Shown here piece by piece: positions 17,262 to 25,231 of a DNA stretch of 64,000 nucleotides. The first letter of the stretch is position 1. Each line of letters starts with the position of its first letter. The notes below the pieces were generated by a model. It did not search any database. It was not told where the DNA came from and saw nothing but the letters and a program-made list of their open reading frames with translations. The stretch is from Pediococcus stilesii (GTDB taxonomy: Bacteria; Bacillota; Bacilli; Lactobacillales; Lactobacillaceae): contig NZ_JQBX01000010.1 of assembly GCF_001437075.1 (NCBI RefSeq), positions 1 to 64,000 on the forward strand, in the 5' to 3' direction. The position numbers and the translations under genes were made by a program.

Positions 17262-18437
17262 TTAGGACTTTTCTCTTTTCATGGCAGAGTTTACCACAAA
17301 CGTAATTCCGTAAGAAATAAACAGAATTACTGCCACGATTAGATATGGAATATGCGTATTGTAATCCATTAACATTCCTGCCATGATGGGTCCAATAACG
17401 TTCCCGACACTTGTCAGTGACATGTTGAGGCCATTAATCAGTCCTTGATTATTTTTCCCTTCCTTAGTGAGCAAAGTCGTAATCGCTGGACGCAAAATGT
17501 CAAATGCTGAAAAGATAACTAATGTGGCAATAATTACTTCGATTTGAGTATGTGCCTGCGTAATCCAAAAGACAAAAATTGCTCCTAGGAGGAAACACGC
17601 TCCAATTAAGCGCACCTCGCCCATTTTTCGAACTAGAAAATCAAAAATAAAAACTTGCAGGATCAACGAAAAAATTCCATTTAACGTTAGAACCAACGCA
17701 ATCGTTCCAAGGGTGAAGCCAAAAATTTGATTAACATAGATACTGTAGATACTTTCAAAGCCCTGTAAACCAAACGATGCAATGAAAATCATGGCAAATA
17801 AAATAATTAATGGAGCCGTCAAAACGCTTTTTAACGCACTAGTTTTGGGAGTTCCGGTAATCTTGGCTTCTTCAATTTTGATCTCTGTTTTTGGCATAAC
17901 CATTTGGGTAAAAATTGTGGCGATTAATCCCAGTGCAGCGGCGACCCAGAAGGGCGTTTTATAGCTAATGTTCGCCAGCATTCCACCGATTCCTGGGCCA
18001 AGAATTAATCCGCCACTGAATGCGGCGGAAATCCAGCCAATTACTTTGGCTCGCTGGTCAATCGTCGTCACGTCTGATGCTAACGCCATTGAAGTTGGAA
18101 TAAATAACGCAGCCGATAAGCCCCCAATCACACGCGAAACATTGAACAAAAGTAATGTATTTGAGATTGCAAAGATCACTTCTGATACACCATACAATAA
18201 TAATCCTGCAACAATTAGTGGTTTTCTACCAATTCGATCGGACAATCTTCCAACCAAAGGAGACGCAATAAATTGCGAAAAGGCAAATAAAGCCGTCATT
18301 ATCCCCATTTGAGTTGTGGAATAGTGATAGTAATTTTTAATAAACGGCGTGACCGGTATAACTAACCCAATTCCTAAACATATTAAAAGATTTCCAATAA
18401 TTAAAATATACAAAGTTTTTCTATTTTTACTATTCAT
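17262..18437 (-). CDS. MFS multidrug-type exporter
   Basis: A 391-residue major facilitator superfamily protein with twelve predicted membrane helices. The loop 2-3 signature appears as SPLVGRLSDRIGRKPLIVAG and the helix 5 motif C region as GWISAAFSGGLILGPGIGGM, which is typical of drug:H+ antiporters of the TetA/NorA type. The start at 18437 follows AAGGAG at about 11 nt; longer in-frame starts overlap or precede that site. It probably exports a toxic or signalling compound; the substrate cannot be read from sequence. A broken small membrane gene lies downstream in the same unit. Confidence 0.85.
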   Translation of the reverse strand: MNSKNRKTLYILIIGNLLICLGIGLVIPVTPFIKNYYHYSTTQMGIMTALFAFSQFIASPLVGRLSDRIGRKPLIVAGLLLYGVSEVIFAISNTLLLFNVSRVIGGLSAALFIPTSMALASDVTTIDQRAKVIGWISAAFSGGLILGPGIGGMLANISYKTPFWVAAALGLIATIFTQMVMPKTEIKIEEAKITGTPKTSALKSVLTAPLIILFAMIFIASFGLQGFESIYSIYVNQIFGFTLGTIALVLTLNGIFSLILQVFIFDFLVRKMGEVRLIGACFLLGAIFVFWITQAHTQIEVIIATLVIFSAFDILRPAITTLLTKEGKNNQGLINGLNMSLTSVGNVIGPIMAGMLMDYNTHIPYLIVAVILFISYGITFVVNSAMKREKS

Positions 18438-18493
18438 TTTGCAATTCATCTCCTTATAGTTGGCGTATCCCACTATCATAACACGTCCAAAAC

Positions 18494-18535
18494 AAAAAAG
18501 AGATTGATTCCACACTTAATGCGGTCATCAATCTC
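18494..18535 (-). terminator. bioY-birA terminator
   Basis: GAGATTGAT / ATCAATCTC (18500-18508 with 18527-18535), then TTTTTT on the minus strand, just after birA. Confidence 0.88.
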
Positions 18536-18547
18536 GCTTCCATTAAA

Positions 18548-19522
18548 TTAAATATTAACTTTTTGAATTTCTCCATTATTAAAGCTGCGCTGCGTTCCAT
18601 TACCGTCTTTAATCACGATATTTCCGGTATCATCGATATCCTCAACTACTCCGCTAACTGCCGTATTGCCAACTTCTAAGGTAACCCTGTTCCCAATTAC
18701 TAAGGAACGCTTTCGGTATTCTGGTAATAGTGATCCATCTAAATAATTATCCCAGTTCTTAATAATTGTTGTAATTAATTCAGCGGCTAATTGGTTTCGG
18801 TTAATTGCCTTCTTTGACGTAATGGCTCCAGCTTTTTCGCTCAATTCTTCTGGAAAATTATCGGTTGTTAAGTTGATTCCCACGCCAATCACTAACGCCT
18901 GTGTTGACGTGTATTCAATTTCAGTGATCGCTTCGGTAATAATCCCCGCAACTTTTCGACCATTTAAATAAATATCATTAACCCATTTTAATTTTAAATT
19001 TGGCTCATCTAAAAAATTCTCCAATACTTTGGCCACCACTAACGCCACGCCCGTGGTAATCAAACCGACTTGGTTCACATCAAATTTCGGTCGCGGAAGC
19101 ACCACGCTGAGATAAAGGCCCGAAGATTCTGGCGAATAGAATTGTCGCCCTCGTCGACCATAGCCCTTTAATTGGTGATTAGTTAAAAAAGCAATTGGTT
19201 TTTCGATTGTATTAGTTAACAAGAAATTTTTAGCGGTTACCTGTGTTGAATCCATCTGTTCTTCCACATATACATGGTCAACAACTTGACCTTTGTAAAA
19301 ATTAACGACCGTTTCATCCAGGTTTGAACTATTTTCGTATCGATAACCCATATTTTTTTTACTAACAATGACGTGTCCATCATGCTTTAACGCATTTATG
19401 TTTTTCCACACGGTTTCACGACTAACATCGAGGTCCGCCGCCATTTCACTTCCCGATATCCACTTCATTTGATTTTTTAACAGTTCCAATAGCACTTTTT
19501 GTTTTGTTTTGATTACGACCAC
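18548..19522 (-). CDS. birA: Biotin-protein ligase / biotin repressor
   Basis: A 324-residue bifunctional BirA. The N-terminal winged helix-turn-helix lies at about 8-60 (ISGSEMAADLDVSRETVWKNI). The catalytic domain has the biotin/ATP loop GYGRRGRQFYSPESSGLYLS near residue 116, then LKWVNDIYLNGRKVAGIITE, and a C-terminal SH3-like cap (residues 275-324). It activates biotin to biotinyl-AMP, transfers it to carboxylase carriers, and as biotinyl-AMP complex represses biotin uptake genes. Start GTG with AAGGTGAGG just upstream. Located 18 nt after bioY in one operon preceded by a BirA-type operator. Confidence 0.95.
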   Translation of the reverse strand: MVVIKTKQKVLLELLKNQMKWISGSEMAADLDVSRETVWKNINALKHDGHVIVSKKNMGYRYENSSNLDETVVNFYKGQVVDHVYVEEQMDSTQVTAKNFLLTNTIEKPIAFLTNHQLKGYGRRGRQFYSPESSGLYLSVVLPRPKFDVNQVGLITTGVALVVAKVLENFLDEPNLKLKWVNDIYLNGRKVAGIITEAITEIEYTSTQALVIGVGINLTTDNFPEELSEKAGAITSKKAINRNQLAAELITTIIKNWDNYLDGSLLPEYRKRSLVIGNRVTLEVGNTAVSGVVEDIDDTGNIVIKDGNGTQRSFNNGEIQKVNI

Positions 19523-19540
19523 TCCTCACCTTCGAATTAG

Positions 19541-20101
19541 TTATCTCAAGTGTACTATTTTCTTTAGGCGCTTTGCTACTAAAGCCGTCAAGATTGCTTT
19601 AATCGTATCTCCAGGAATAAACATTAAGCTAGAAACCATCGCCGTTACAAATGGGACATGGAAAAATATTGATAACCAAAATGCGCCAAATAAGTCCATA
19701 AAAACTGCTCCACCAAGCCAAACTGAAACCAAGCTTCCAATCCAGCCAGAGTTAATTTTACTTGGTAAAAATTTTTTAACCAAGTTAATAACCATTGGCG
19801 CAAGCAACCAAGCGACTAAGTATCCTCCGGTTGGCCCCACAAAAACTGCCGCGCCTCCATGTCCCCCGGATAGAACCGGAAAACCCAGACTCGCCAATAG
19901 TAGAAATACCGCAACTGATAAGGTTCCATACTTGGCGCCTAAAACTTCACCCGCAAACATCACACCGATGTTCTGTAGAATGATTGGCACAGGAATTAAT
20001 ATCATCGGAATTCCTGGAACTAATCCCATCGCGATCGTTAAGGCGGTAATCATTGCCGCCACTACCGTCATTCTAACGGTCCCTTGTACTTTTCTTTCCA
20101 T
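19541..20101 (-). CDS. bioY: Biotin transporter substrate-binding subunit BioY
   Basis: A 186-residue integral membrane S component of the ECF biotin transporter, with about six helices. The family pattern is present: GLVPGIPMILIPVPIILQNIG, GGHGGAAVFVGPTGGYLVAW, and FIPGDTIKAILTALVAKRL at the C-terminus. Start at 20101 with GAGGAG 7 nt upstream; the in-frame extension to 20140 has no ribosome binding site. Operon with birA. The general ECF energising module is not in the window and is expected elsewhere. Confidence 0.95.
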   Translation of the reverse strand: MERKVQGTVRMTVVAAMITALTIAMGLVPGIPMILIPVPIILQNIGVMFAGEVLGAKYGTLSVAVFLLLASLGFPVLSGGHGGAAVFVGPTGGYLVAWLLAPMVINLVKKFLPSKINSGWIGSLVSVWLGGAVFMDLFGAFWLSIFFHVPFVTAMVSSLMFIPGDTIKAILTALVAKRLKKIVHLR

Positions 20102-20144
20102 TTTAAACTCCTCTTCTTGACGCTCTAAAATATCGATCACTTAT

Positions 20145-20201
20145 TTGTAACCCAAAATTAAACAATAGGGTTACTATAACTTTTTAAAAAAGAGAAGTCA
20201 A
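20145..20201 (-). promoter_or_regulatory. bioY promoter with BirA operator
   Basis: On the minus strand TTGACT (20201-20196), a 17-bp spacer and TATAGT (20178-20173). The inverted repeat GTAACCC-N14-GGGTTAC (20147-20153, 20168-20174) overlaps the -10 and start site. Layout and half-site resemble the Gram-positive BirA box GTTAACC-N15-GGTTAAC, so biotin-dependent autoregulation is expected. Confidence 0.75.
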
Positions 20202-20222
20202 ATTTTTCTTGGCCTCTCTTTA
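20183..20222 (-). terminator. luxS terminator
   Basis: AAAGAGAGG with CTTCTCTTT followed by TTTTT, just after luxS. It overlaps the -35 of bioY. Confidence 0.65.
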
Positions 20223-20244
20223 AATCAATATTTTTATGGAAATA

Positions 20245-20718
20245 TTAAATTACATTTCTTTCAAATGGATCATCGCTGATTCCTTCACTTAGAATTTTCT
20301 TTGACCACTCTTTGGCAGAGAATAACGAGTGATCTCGATAATTTCCACAGCTGTAGATATCCGTCCCAGGAACATCTTCCCATTTAGTAACATTCGCGAT
20401 TTCTTCTAATGCACCCTTTAGAGCTTTTGCAACCTCAGTTGTGGTTGGTTCGCCCCAAGCGATTAAGTGGAAGCCTGTCCGACAACCAAACGGAGAACAG
20501 TCAATGATTCCATCCATTCGATCACGTAATAATCCGGCTAATAAATGTTCAATGGTATGCAGTCCGGCTGTTGGAATCGCATTTTCATTTGGTTGAACTA
20601 AGCGCAAATCAAAATTTGAAATTTTATCTCCTTTGCCACCTGATTCAACCGTAATCAAACGAACATATGGAGCTTTAACCTTTGTGTGATCTAATTCAAA
20701 ACTTTCTACTTTTGCCAT
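20245..20718 (-). CDS. luxS: S-ribosylhomocysteine lyase LuxS
   Basis: Cleaves S-ribosylhomocysteine to homocysteine and the autoinducer-2 precursor DPD in the activated methyl cycle. At 157 residues it is full length. The metal-binding HxxEH is [11 protein letters not shown] near residue 54, and the catalytic cysteine lies in [12 protein letters not shown] near residue 84; the third metal ligand lies in ATE-like [19 protein letters not shown] precedes the ATG. Monocistronic. No Pfs nucleosidase gene is adjacent. Confidence 0.96.
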   Translation of the reverse strand: MAKVESFELDHTKVKAPYVRLITVESGGKGDKISNFDLRLVQPNENAIPTAGLHTIEHLLAGLLRDRMDGIIDCSPFGCRTGFHLIAWGEPTTTEVAKALKGALEEIANVTKWEDVPGTDIYSCGNYRDHSLFSAKEWSKKILSEGISDDPFERNVI

Positions 20719-20792
20719 AAAATCATCCTCCTTTGATATTCTAAGTTAATTGTAGTCCGAAATGTTTCAAATGTCTCATCTTTTTTTAATTT

Positions 20793-22409
20793 TTAAAAGT
20801 CATCCTGACTAATATTATGCAACAAATGATGGTTAATCATTATTTTTTGTAGCGGACGTAAATTGACGACTGGTAAGTAGTTTGGAACCTTCACCTTTGC
20901 CATTTCTTCACGACCAGTTACACTTTGATAAATCGAAAATAACAATAATCCACAGACAAAAATTAGTGGAAAACCAGCCACCGTGCAAATTGCCTGAACC
21001 GTTTCAAAGCCGCCAACAACCACAATTCCTAGTGAGAAGATAATAAAGACGATTACCCATGCCATTCGGTTCCAACGACTTGGCTGTCTACCGTTCGACA
21101 AATCCAAGCTTGTAAATGATGACACAATAAATGCCGAAGAAGAAATCGTCGTTGCCAGAAAAATAAAACAGGAAACGCAGAAAATTATTAACATTAGTTT
21201 ATTCATCGGTAAGGTGGTGATCAAAGCCGCTTGTACCGCAGCTTGGCCCTGAGTATTCAAAATGTGCACAATATTTAATGTACCGGACTGTTGTAGCCAT
21301 AGCGCATAGCCACCGAGAACGGCATAAAACGAAAGACACCCCCCAACACCATACGTCATCATTCCAATTACGACCTGACGAATTGTTTTTCCGTGCGAAA
21401 TTCTGGCGATGAAAAGTCCCATGACCGGCATGTAAGCCAACCACCATCCCCAGTAAAATAAGGTTTGATGTTGTGCAAATCCGTTCGTTCCGGCATTAGC
21501 TTTGTTAAATGATAGTGCGGCAAAATGTTGCCCCATTAATTCCAAACTATGTCCTTCCGAACCGATTAAATACTTGGTTGGACCTACCAATAAAACGATT
21601 GCCAAAAAAATAATTGCTAAGTAAATGTGCCATGCTGATAATTTTTTAATTCCCTTATTCAAACCAGCATAGACCGTTAGTGAAAATAGTATTAACAAAA
21701 TAAAAAACAAAAACAATTTTAAGTAGATCGTGTCCTTGATACCTACGATAATACTTAAAACTCGGGCAATTACGGGGATTTCCATTCCAATTGAAGAACC
21801 GATCCCACCCATAATTCCAAAAACAACTAGAAAATCAATAAACTGACGAAGCACCTTTTTATAAAATTGATCACCACGTAAAATTGGAATGACCGTGCTT
21901 AGTCGTCTTACCGGAATTTTTTTAACATACATTGTATACGCAATCGCAATTGTGGCCGTTGCAAACATCATCCATGCCATTGGCCCCCAATTGAATTGTC
22001 CCACCACATTTGCATACGCAAACGCATCTGCCGATAAAGGCTTTGCGCCAAATGCGGGATGTTGCAAATATTGTAACGGATCGGTTGCACTTAACATCAA
22101 AATACTGGCATCAATTGCCGTCGCAAACACCATGCTTCCCCATTGAAAGGAGCTGTAGTCCTTGCCTGGATCTGCTTTTCCAAATCTGATTTTTCCGTAC
22201 TTGCTAAAAATCAGAACGATAAAGAAAACAAAATTAATGACGTAAATTGATATATACAACCATTCATATTTGCTTGTAACGAATGACAACAACGCGTTCA
22301 TTAATTGCTGAACGGCTGGGCCGCCTGTGATTAATATTACCGAAACAACTCCAAACAGAATCATTGTTGGTAAAAAGACAGCTCGATCGACATTCTTACT
22401 GTGTAAGAT
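20793..22409 (-). CDS. BCCT-family osmolyte transporter without a canonical start codon
   Basis: Betaine/carnitine/choline transporter fold with twelve predicted helices, probably sodium- or proton-coupled uptake of a trimethylammonium osmolyte. Family motifs: WGWWLAYMPVMGLFIARISH, GKTIRQVVIG, and GIGSSIGMEIPVIARV in the unwound helix region. The first ATG in frame is 22364, but it has no ribosome binding site and cuts off the conserved N-terminus SKNVDRAVFLPT. GGAGG (22422-22418) with ideal 8-nt spacing points to codon 22409, which reads ATC. Either AUC is used, or this is an ATG-to-ATC start mutation that lowers expression. The length is 538 codons from 22409. Confidence 0.85.
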   Translation of the reverse strand: MLHSKNVDRAVFLPTMILFGVVSVILITGGPAVQQLMNALLSFVTSKYEWLYISIYVINFVFFIVLIFSKYGKIRFGKADPGKDYSSFQWGSMVFATAIDASILMLSATDPLQYLQHPAFGAKPLSADAFAYANVVGQFNWGPMAWMMFATATIAIAYTMYVKKIPVRRLSTVIPILRGDQFYKKVLRQFIDFLVVFGIMGGIGSSIGMEIPVIARVLSIIVGIKDTIYLKLFLFFILLILFSLTVYAGLNKGIKKLSAWHIYLAIIFLAIVLLVGPTKYLIGSEGHSLELMGQHFAALSFNKANAGTNGFAQHQTLFYWGWWLAYMPVMGLFIARISHGKTIRQVVIGMMTYGVGGCLSFYAVLGGYALWLQQSGTLNIVHILNTQGQAAVQAALITTLPMNKLMLIIFCVSCFIFLATTISSSAFIVSSFTSLDLSNGRQPSRWNRMAWVIVFIIFSLGIVVVGGFETVQAICTVAGFPLIFVCGLLLFSIYQSVTGREEMAKVKVPNYLPVVNLRPLQKIMINHHLLHNISQDDF

Positions 22410-22446
22410 AAAAAATTCCTCCCATATGCTCTCAAAAATTCAGGTA

Positions 22447-22497
22447 CAAAAAAAGCAACGCAGCTGGCGTATTAAATTACACCTGCATAGCGTTGCT
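22447..22497 (-). terminator. Terminator of the maa transcript (or BCCT leader attenuator)
   Basis: AGCAACGC / GCGTTGCT (22454-22461 with 22490-22497) with inner pairing GCAG...CTGC, then seven T on the minus strand. It lies after the repeat array that follows the acetyltransferase gene and before the BCCT gene. Confidence 0.82.
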
Positions 22498-22575
22498 CAA
22501 TCGAAATTAGTTCGAAACTCGTCATACCTGTTATTTTCATGGTACTACAAAGGATGGGGATGCGCAAGAAACCTA

Positions 22576-22699
22576 GGATGTGGAAGAAACCGGTTAGAAG
22601 TTGAGGATTAGTCTAGCTATGACTAATATCCACGGGTTGGGTGGATGTTGGTCATAGCGTAACTAACCGCAGACTTCTGGTTTCTGGAGCTCGACTAAA
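22576..22699 (-). repeat. Hairpin intergenic repeat, array II unit 1
   Basis: A 124-bp unit in the opposite orientation to array I. Stems GAAACC / GGTTTC and AGAAGT / ACTTCT are perfect. Very close in sequence to array I unit 3. The 75 bp on its left hold a fragment (GGATGCGCAAGAAACC) that resembles the end of another unit. Confidence 0.85.
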
Positions 22700-22703
22700 C
22701 CCA

Positions 22704-22826
22704 GGATACGCAGAAAGATGGGCTGAGTTTGAGGAATAGCCTAATTTAGTGAAATGTCCACGGTTTCGGTGGATGTTTTACTAAACGTAGCTATCCGCAG
22801 AACTCAATCTTTCATAGTTCAACTAA
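22704..22826 (-). repeat. Hairpin intergenic repeat, array II unit 2
   Basis: A 123-bp unit with outer stem GAAAGAT / ATCTTTC and apical stem around TTTAGT / ACTAAA closing on CCACGGTTTCGGTGG. Nearly identical to unit 3, which follows without any spacer. Confidence 0.85.
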
Positions 22827-22948
22827 GGATACGCAGAAAGATGGGCTGAGTTTGAGGAATAGCCTAGTTTAGTGAAATGCTCACGGTTTCGGTGGATGTT
22901 TTACTAAACGTAGCTATCCGCAGAACTCAATCTTTCGTAGTTCAACTA
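22827..22948 (-). repeat. Hairpin intergenic repeat, array II unit 3
   Basis: A direct duplicate of unit 2 that differs at only a few bases, among them ATGTCC to ATGCTC and TTTCATAG to TTTCGTAG. Confidence 0.85.
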
Positions 22949-22980
22949 GACTCGATTGAGGCGTTATACCTGCTTTATAG

Positions 22981-23103
22981 CCTAGTGAACTCTGAAAGGC
23001 AAGAGTTTCCGGTTAGTTACGCTATGGCCAACATCCACTCAATCCGTGGATATTGGCCATAGCTAGACTAATCCTCAACTCTTAATCGCCTTTCTTCATA
23101 TCC
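22981..23103 (+). repeat. Hairpin intergenic repeat, array II unit 4
   Basis: A 123-bp unit in the orientation of array I. Stems GAAAGGC / GCCTTTC and AAGAGTT / AACTCTT are perfect, and the apical arms ATGGCCAACATCCA / TGGATATTGGCCAT pair at 13 of 14 positions. Its end overlaps the last six sense codons and the stop codon of the acetyltransferase gene. A 32-bp stretch without recognised content separates it from unit 3. Confidence 0.85.
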
Positions 23104-23645
23104 TTTATCTTTTTAGCCGGATTTCCCGCAATTACAACATTGTCGCCGAAGCTTTTAGTCACCACAGAACCTGCGCCGACCACTACGTTATTACCAAGTG
23201 TAACACCCGGCAAAACGGTTACTCGTCCACCAAACCAGCAACTATCTCCAATGGTGATTGGTGCGCCTAATTCTACGTCCGCATTTCTTTGGACCGGATC
23301 CAGTGGGTGAATTGGTGTATACAATCCTACATTGGGTCCAAAATAACAATGTTCGCCAATCGTGATCGGACACGTATCCAAAAAGGTCATGTCGTAGTTA
23401 CCATAGAAGTGGTCGCCAATATGAATATTCCATCCGTAATCAAATTTAAAGTCACTTTCAACGAAGAAGTCCTCACCGACATCTCCTAATAGTTTCTTAA
23501 AATCACCGTTTCGTTTTTCATTATCCGTTTCACTATTAATCGCTTGTAGTTGCTGACGGATAAATTTCCGACGTTCAATCAATTCTGTATCAAACTGCTG
23601 GTACGGTTCCCCAGCCGTCATCTTTTCTCGCTCAGTTTTTGCCAT
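23082..23645 (-). CDS. maa: Maltose/galactoside O-acetyltransferase family
   Basis: A 187-residue cytosolic acetyl-CoA-dependent O-acetyltransferase with an N-terminal helical Mac domain (MTAGEPYQQFDTELIERR) and a left-handed beta-helix of hexapeptide repeats (IGEHCYFGPNVGLYTP to LGNNVVVGAGSVVTKSFGDN). The active-site histidine is in LYTPIHPLDP. It acetylates sugars such as maltose or glucose, probably for detoxification or export. The last six residues (DMKKGD) and the stop codon are encoded by the end of a hairpin repeat, so the native C-terminus was probably rewritten by that element. Confidence 0.88.
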   Translation of the reverse strand: MAKTEREKMTAGEPYQQFDTELIERRKFIRQQLQAINSETDNEKRNGDFKKLLGDVGEDFFVESDFKFDYGWNIHIGDHFYGNYDMTFLDTCPITIGEHCYFGPNVGLYTPIHPLDPVQRNADVELGAPITIGDSCWFGGRVTVLPGVTLGNNVVVGAGSVVTKSFGDNVVIAGNPAKKIKDMKKGD

Positions 23646-23665
23646 TTCTAAAACACTTTCCTTCT

Positions 23666-25012
23666 TTAAATTAGACCTTCTTTTTTCAAACCTTCTTGGG
23701 CCGCCAAATTGATGTAATTAAACGGTTGATCATAGTAAGGTTGAAATAACATATCAACAAACGCGAGATCCTTTAACGTATTTTTATTTTGAATTGCCAA
23801 TGAAAGGGTGTTGGCGGACTGTGCAACATCGTACTTACTAAAGAATTGTGCACCCAGAATTCGTAAGTCCTTTTTATCATAAACAATCACGATCGTAATC
23901 ATTTCTGTCGAAGGCATAAAGCCTGGACGATAACTATCTTCGAAAAAACTGAAATCGGCATCGAATCCGGCTTTCAATGCGCGCGCATAGGTCAAACCGG
24001 TCGTTGACAGGGTATGTCCAAAAAGCTCAATTGCTGAAGTTCCTTGCGCGCCCATCTCTGGCCATCGATTACCAAAAACATTGATTCCAGCGATTAACCC
24101 TTGTCGAACCGCATTGGTTGCCAGTGGAATATACTCAAAATCACCCGTCGGATTGTATTCAATCGTTCGCGCATCTCCCGCAACATAAATATCAGGATCT
24201 GAGCTTTGACCGTACTTATTCGTGATAATTGCGCCCTTGCGATCCATTTTAACCTGTCCTTGAAGCAAATCAGTTTCTGGCACAAATCCGGTTGAAACGA
24301 CCGCAATGTCAGTTTTAAAGTTCCGGCCGTCTTCAGTTGTTACAACTAGATCATCCTCTTCATCCGTAAAAGAAACTACATTGCCTCTCGTTTCCACTCT
24401 AACACCATGCTCGGTCAGTAAATCCATCATCTTGTGGCTAATCTGTTCATCGACATAATTATTAAGGATCGTTTCGTGACTTTGAAAAAGGGTAACTTCA
24501 TGCCCAGTAGTGGCAAAGCTCTCCGCTAATTAAACGTTGACGTATCCTCCACCAACTAAAGCAATTCGTCGCTGATCTTTTGATGCTTCATATAATTGAC
24601 GGGCTTGTGCGTAATTTTTACAAAGAAGTACACGCGAATGATCAATGCCGTTAATTGGTGGCAAGATCACGGACGAACCGGTACACAAAATGATTTTGTC
24701 GTAAGATTCGTGACTAATACTGTAGTCTTCTAAAGATTGGATTAACAAATCCTTTTTATTTCGATCGATTCGTAAAACATCATGTTGAAGATTAACATGG
24801 ATGTTGGCCGAGCGTAAATCTTCCGCACTATCATAAAACATGTCTTCTAACCTTTTTACTCGACCATTTAGGTACAATGATATACCACACGATAAAAATG
24901 AAATATTATCATTTCGTTCATAAATATTAACTTCCGTTTCTGGTGATTGTCGTAAGATTTCTCTTACAGCGGCTGTACCAGCATGTGTACATCCAATAAT
25001 TGCAATCTTCAT
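23666..25012 (-). pseudogene. nox: NADH oxidase, broken by an in-frame ochre codon
   Basis: Relative of water-forming NADH oxidase or CoA-disulfide reductase. The FAD motif IAIIGCTHAGTAAV is at the N-terminus and the redox cysteine in SFLSCGISLYL (Cys42). Codon 161 is TAA (24532-24530) where the family has glutamate, in GGYVNV-stop-LAESF; the frame is open on both sides for 448 residues in total. The NADH-binding GxGxxG reads GGGYVN, so its third glycine is also lost. Downstream parts are intact (VYVAGDARTIEYNPTGDFEYIP). An internal restart at 24430 would give only a C-terminal fragment. The likely outcome is loss of O2-dependent NADH recycling by this enzyme. Confidence 0.9.
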
Positions 25013-25161
25013 ATTTCCTCCTAAATGGTCTATGCCAAGGCTTATGTCCTAAAATGTAAAAACTAATAACTATATACAAGTATAAAAATTATGAATTTAT
25101 AATTAATTTAAGTATACTATTTTATGGATATGTAATCGATAAAATTAATTTATCAATTAAA

Positions 25162-25216
25162 GCGTTTTATTGATCCTTTTAATATTATAATAAAACCGGA
25201 CGATAAAATAAAACGC
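25162..25216. promoter_or_regulatory. EAL gene promoter framed by an inverted repeat
   Basis: GCGTTTTATT (25162-25171) and its perfect complement AATAAAACGC (25207-25216) flank a TATAAT at 25186-25191. No good -35 is visible. The arms probably form a regulatory protein site or a DNA structure around the promoter. Confidence 0.5.
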
Positions 25217-25231
25217 AGGGAGAATACAAGT

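Noticed and set aside
19509-20120. A 203-codon + frame opposite bioY
   Set aside because: It mirrors a clear membrane protein gene, has no start signal and shows the Pro/Thr-rich pattern of antisense shadows.
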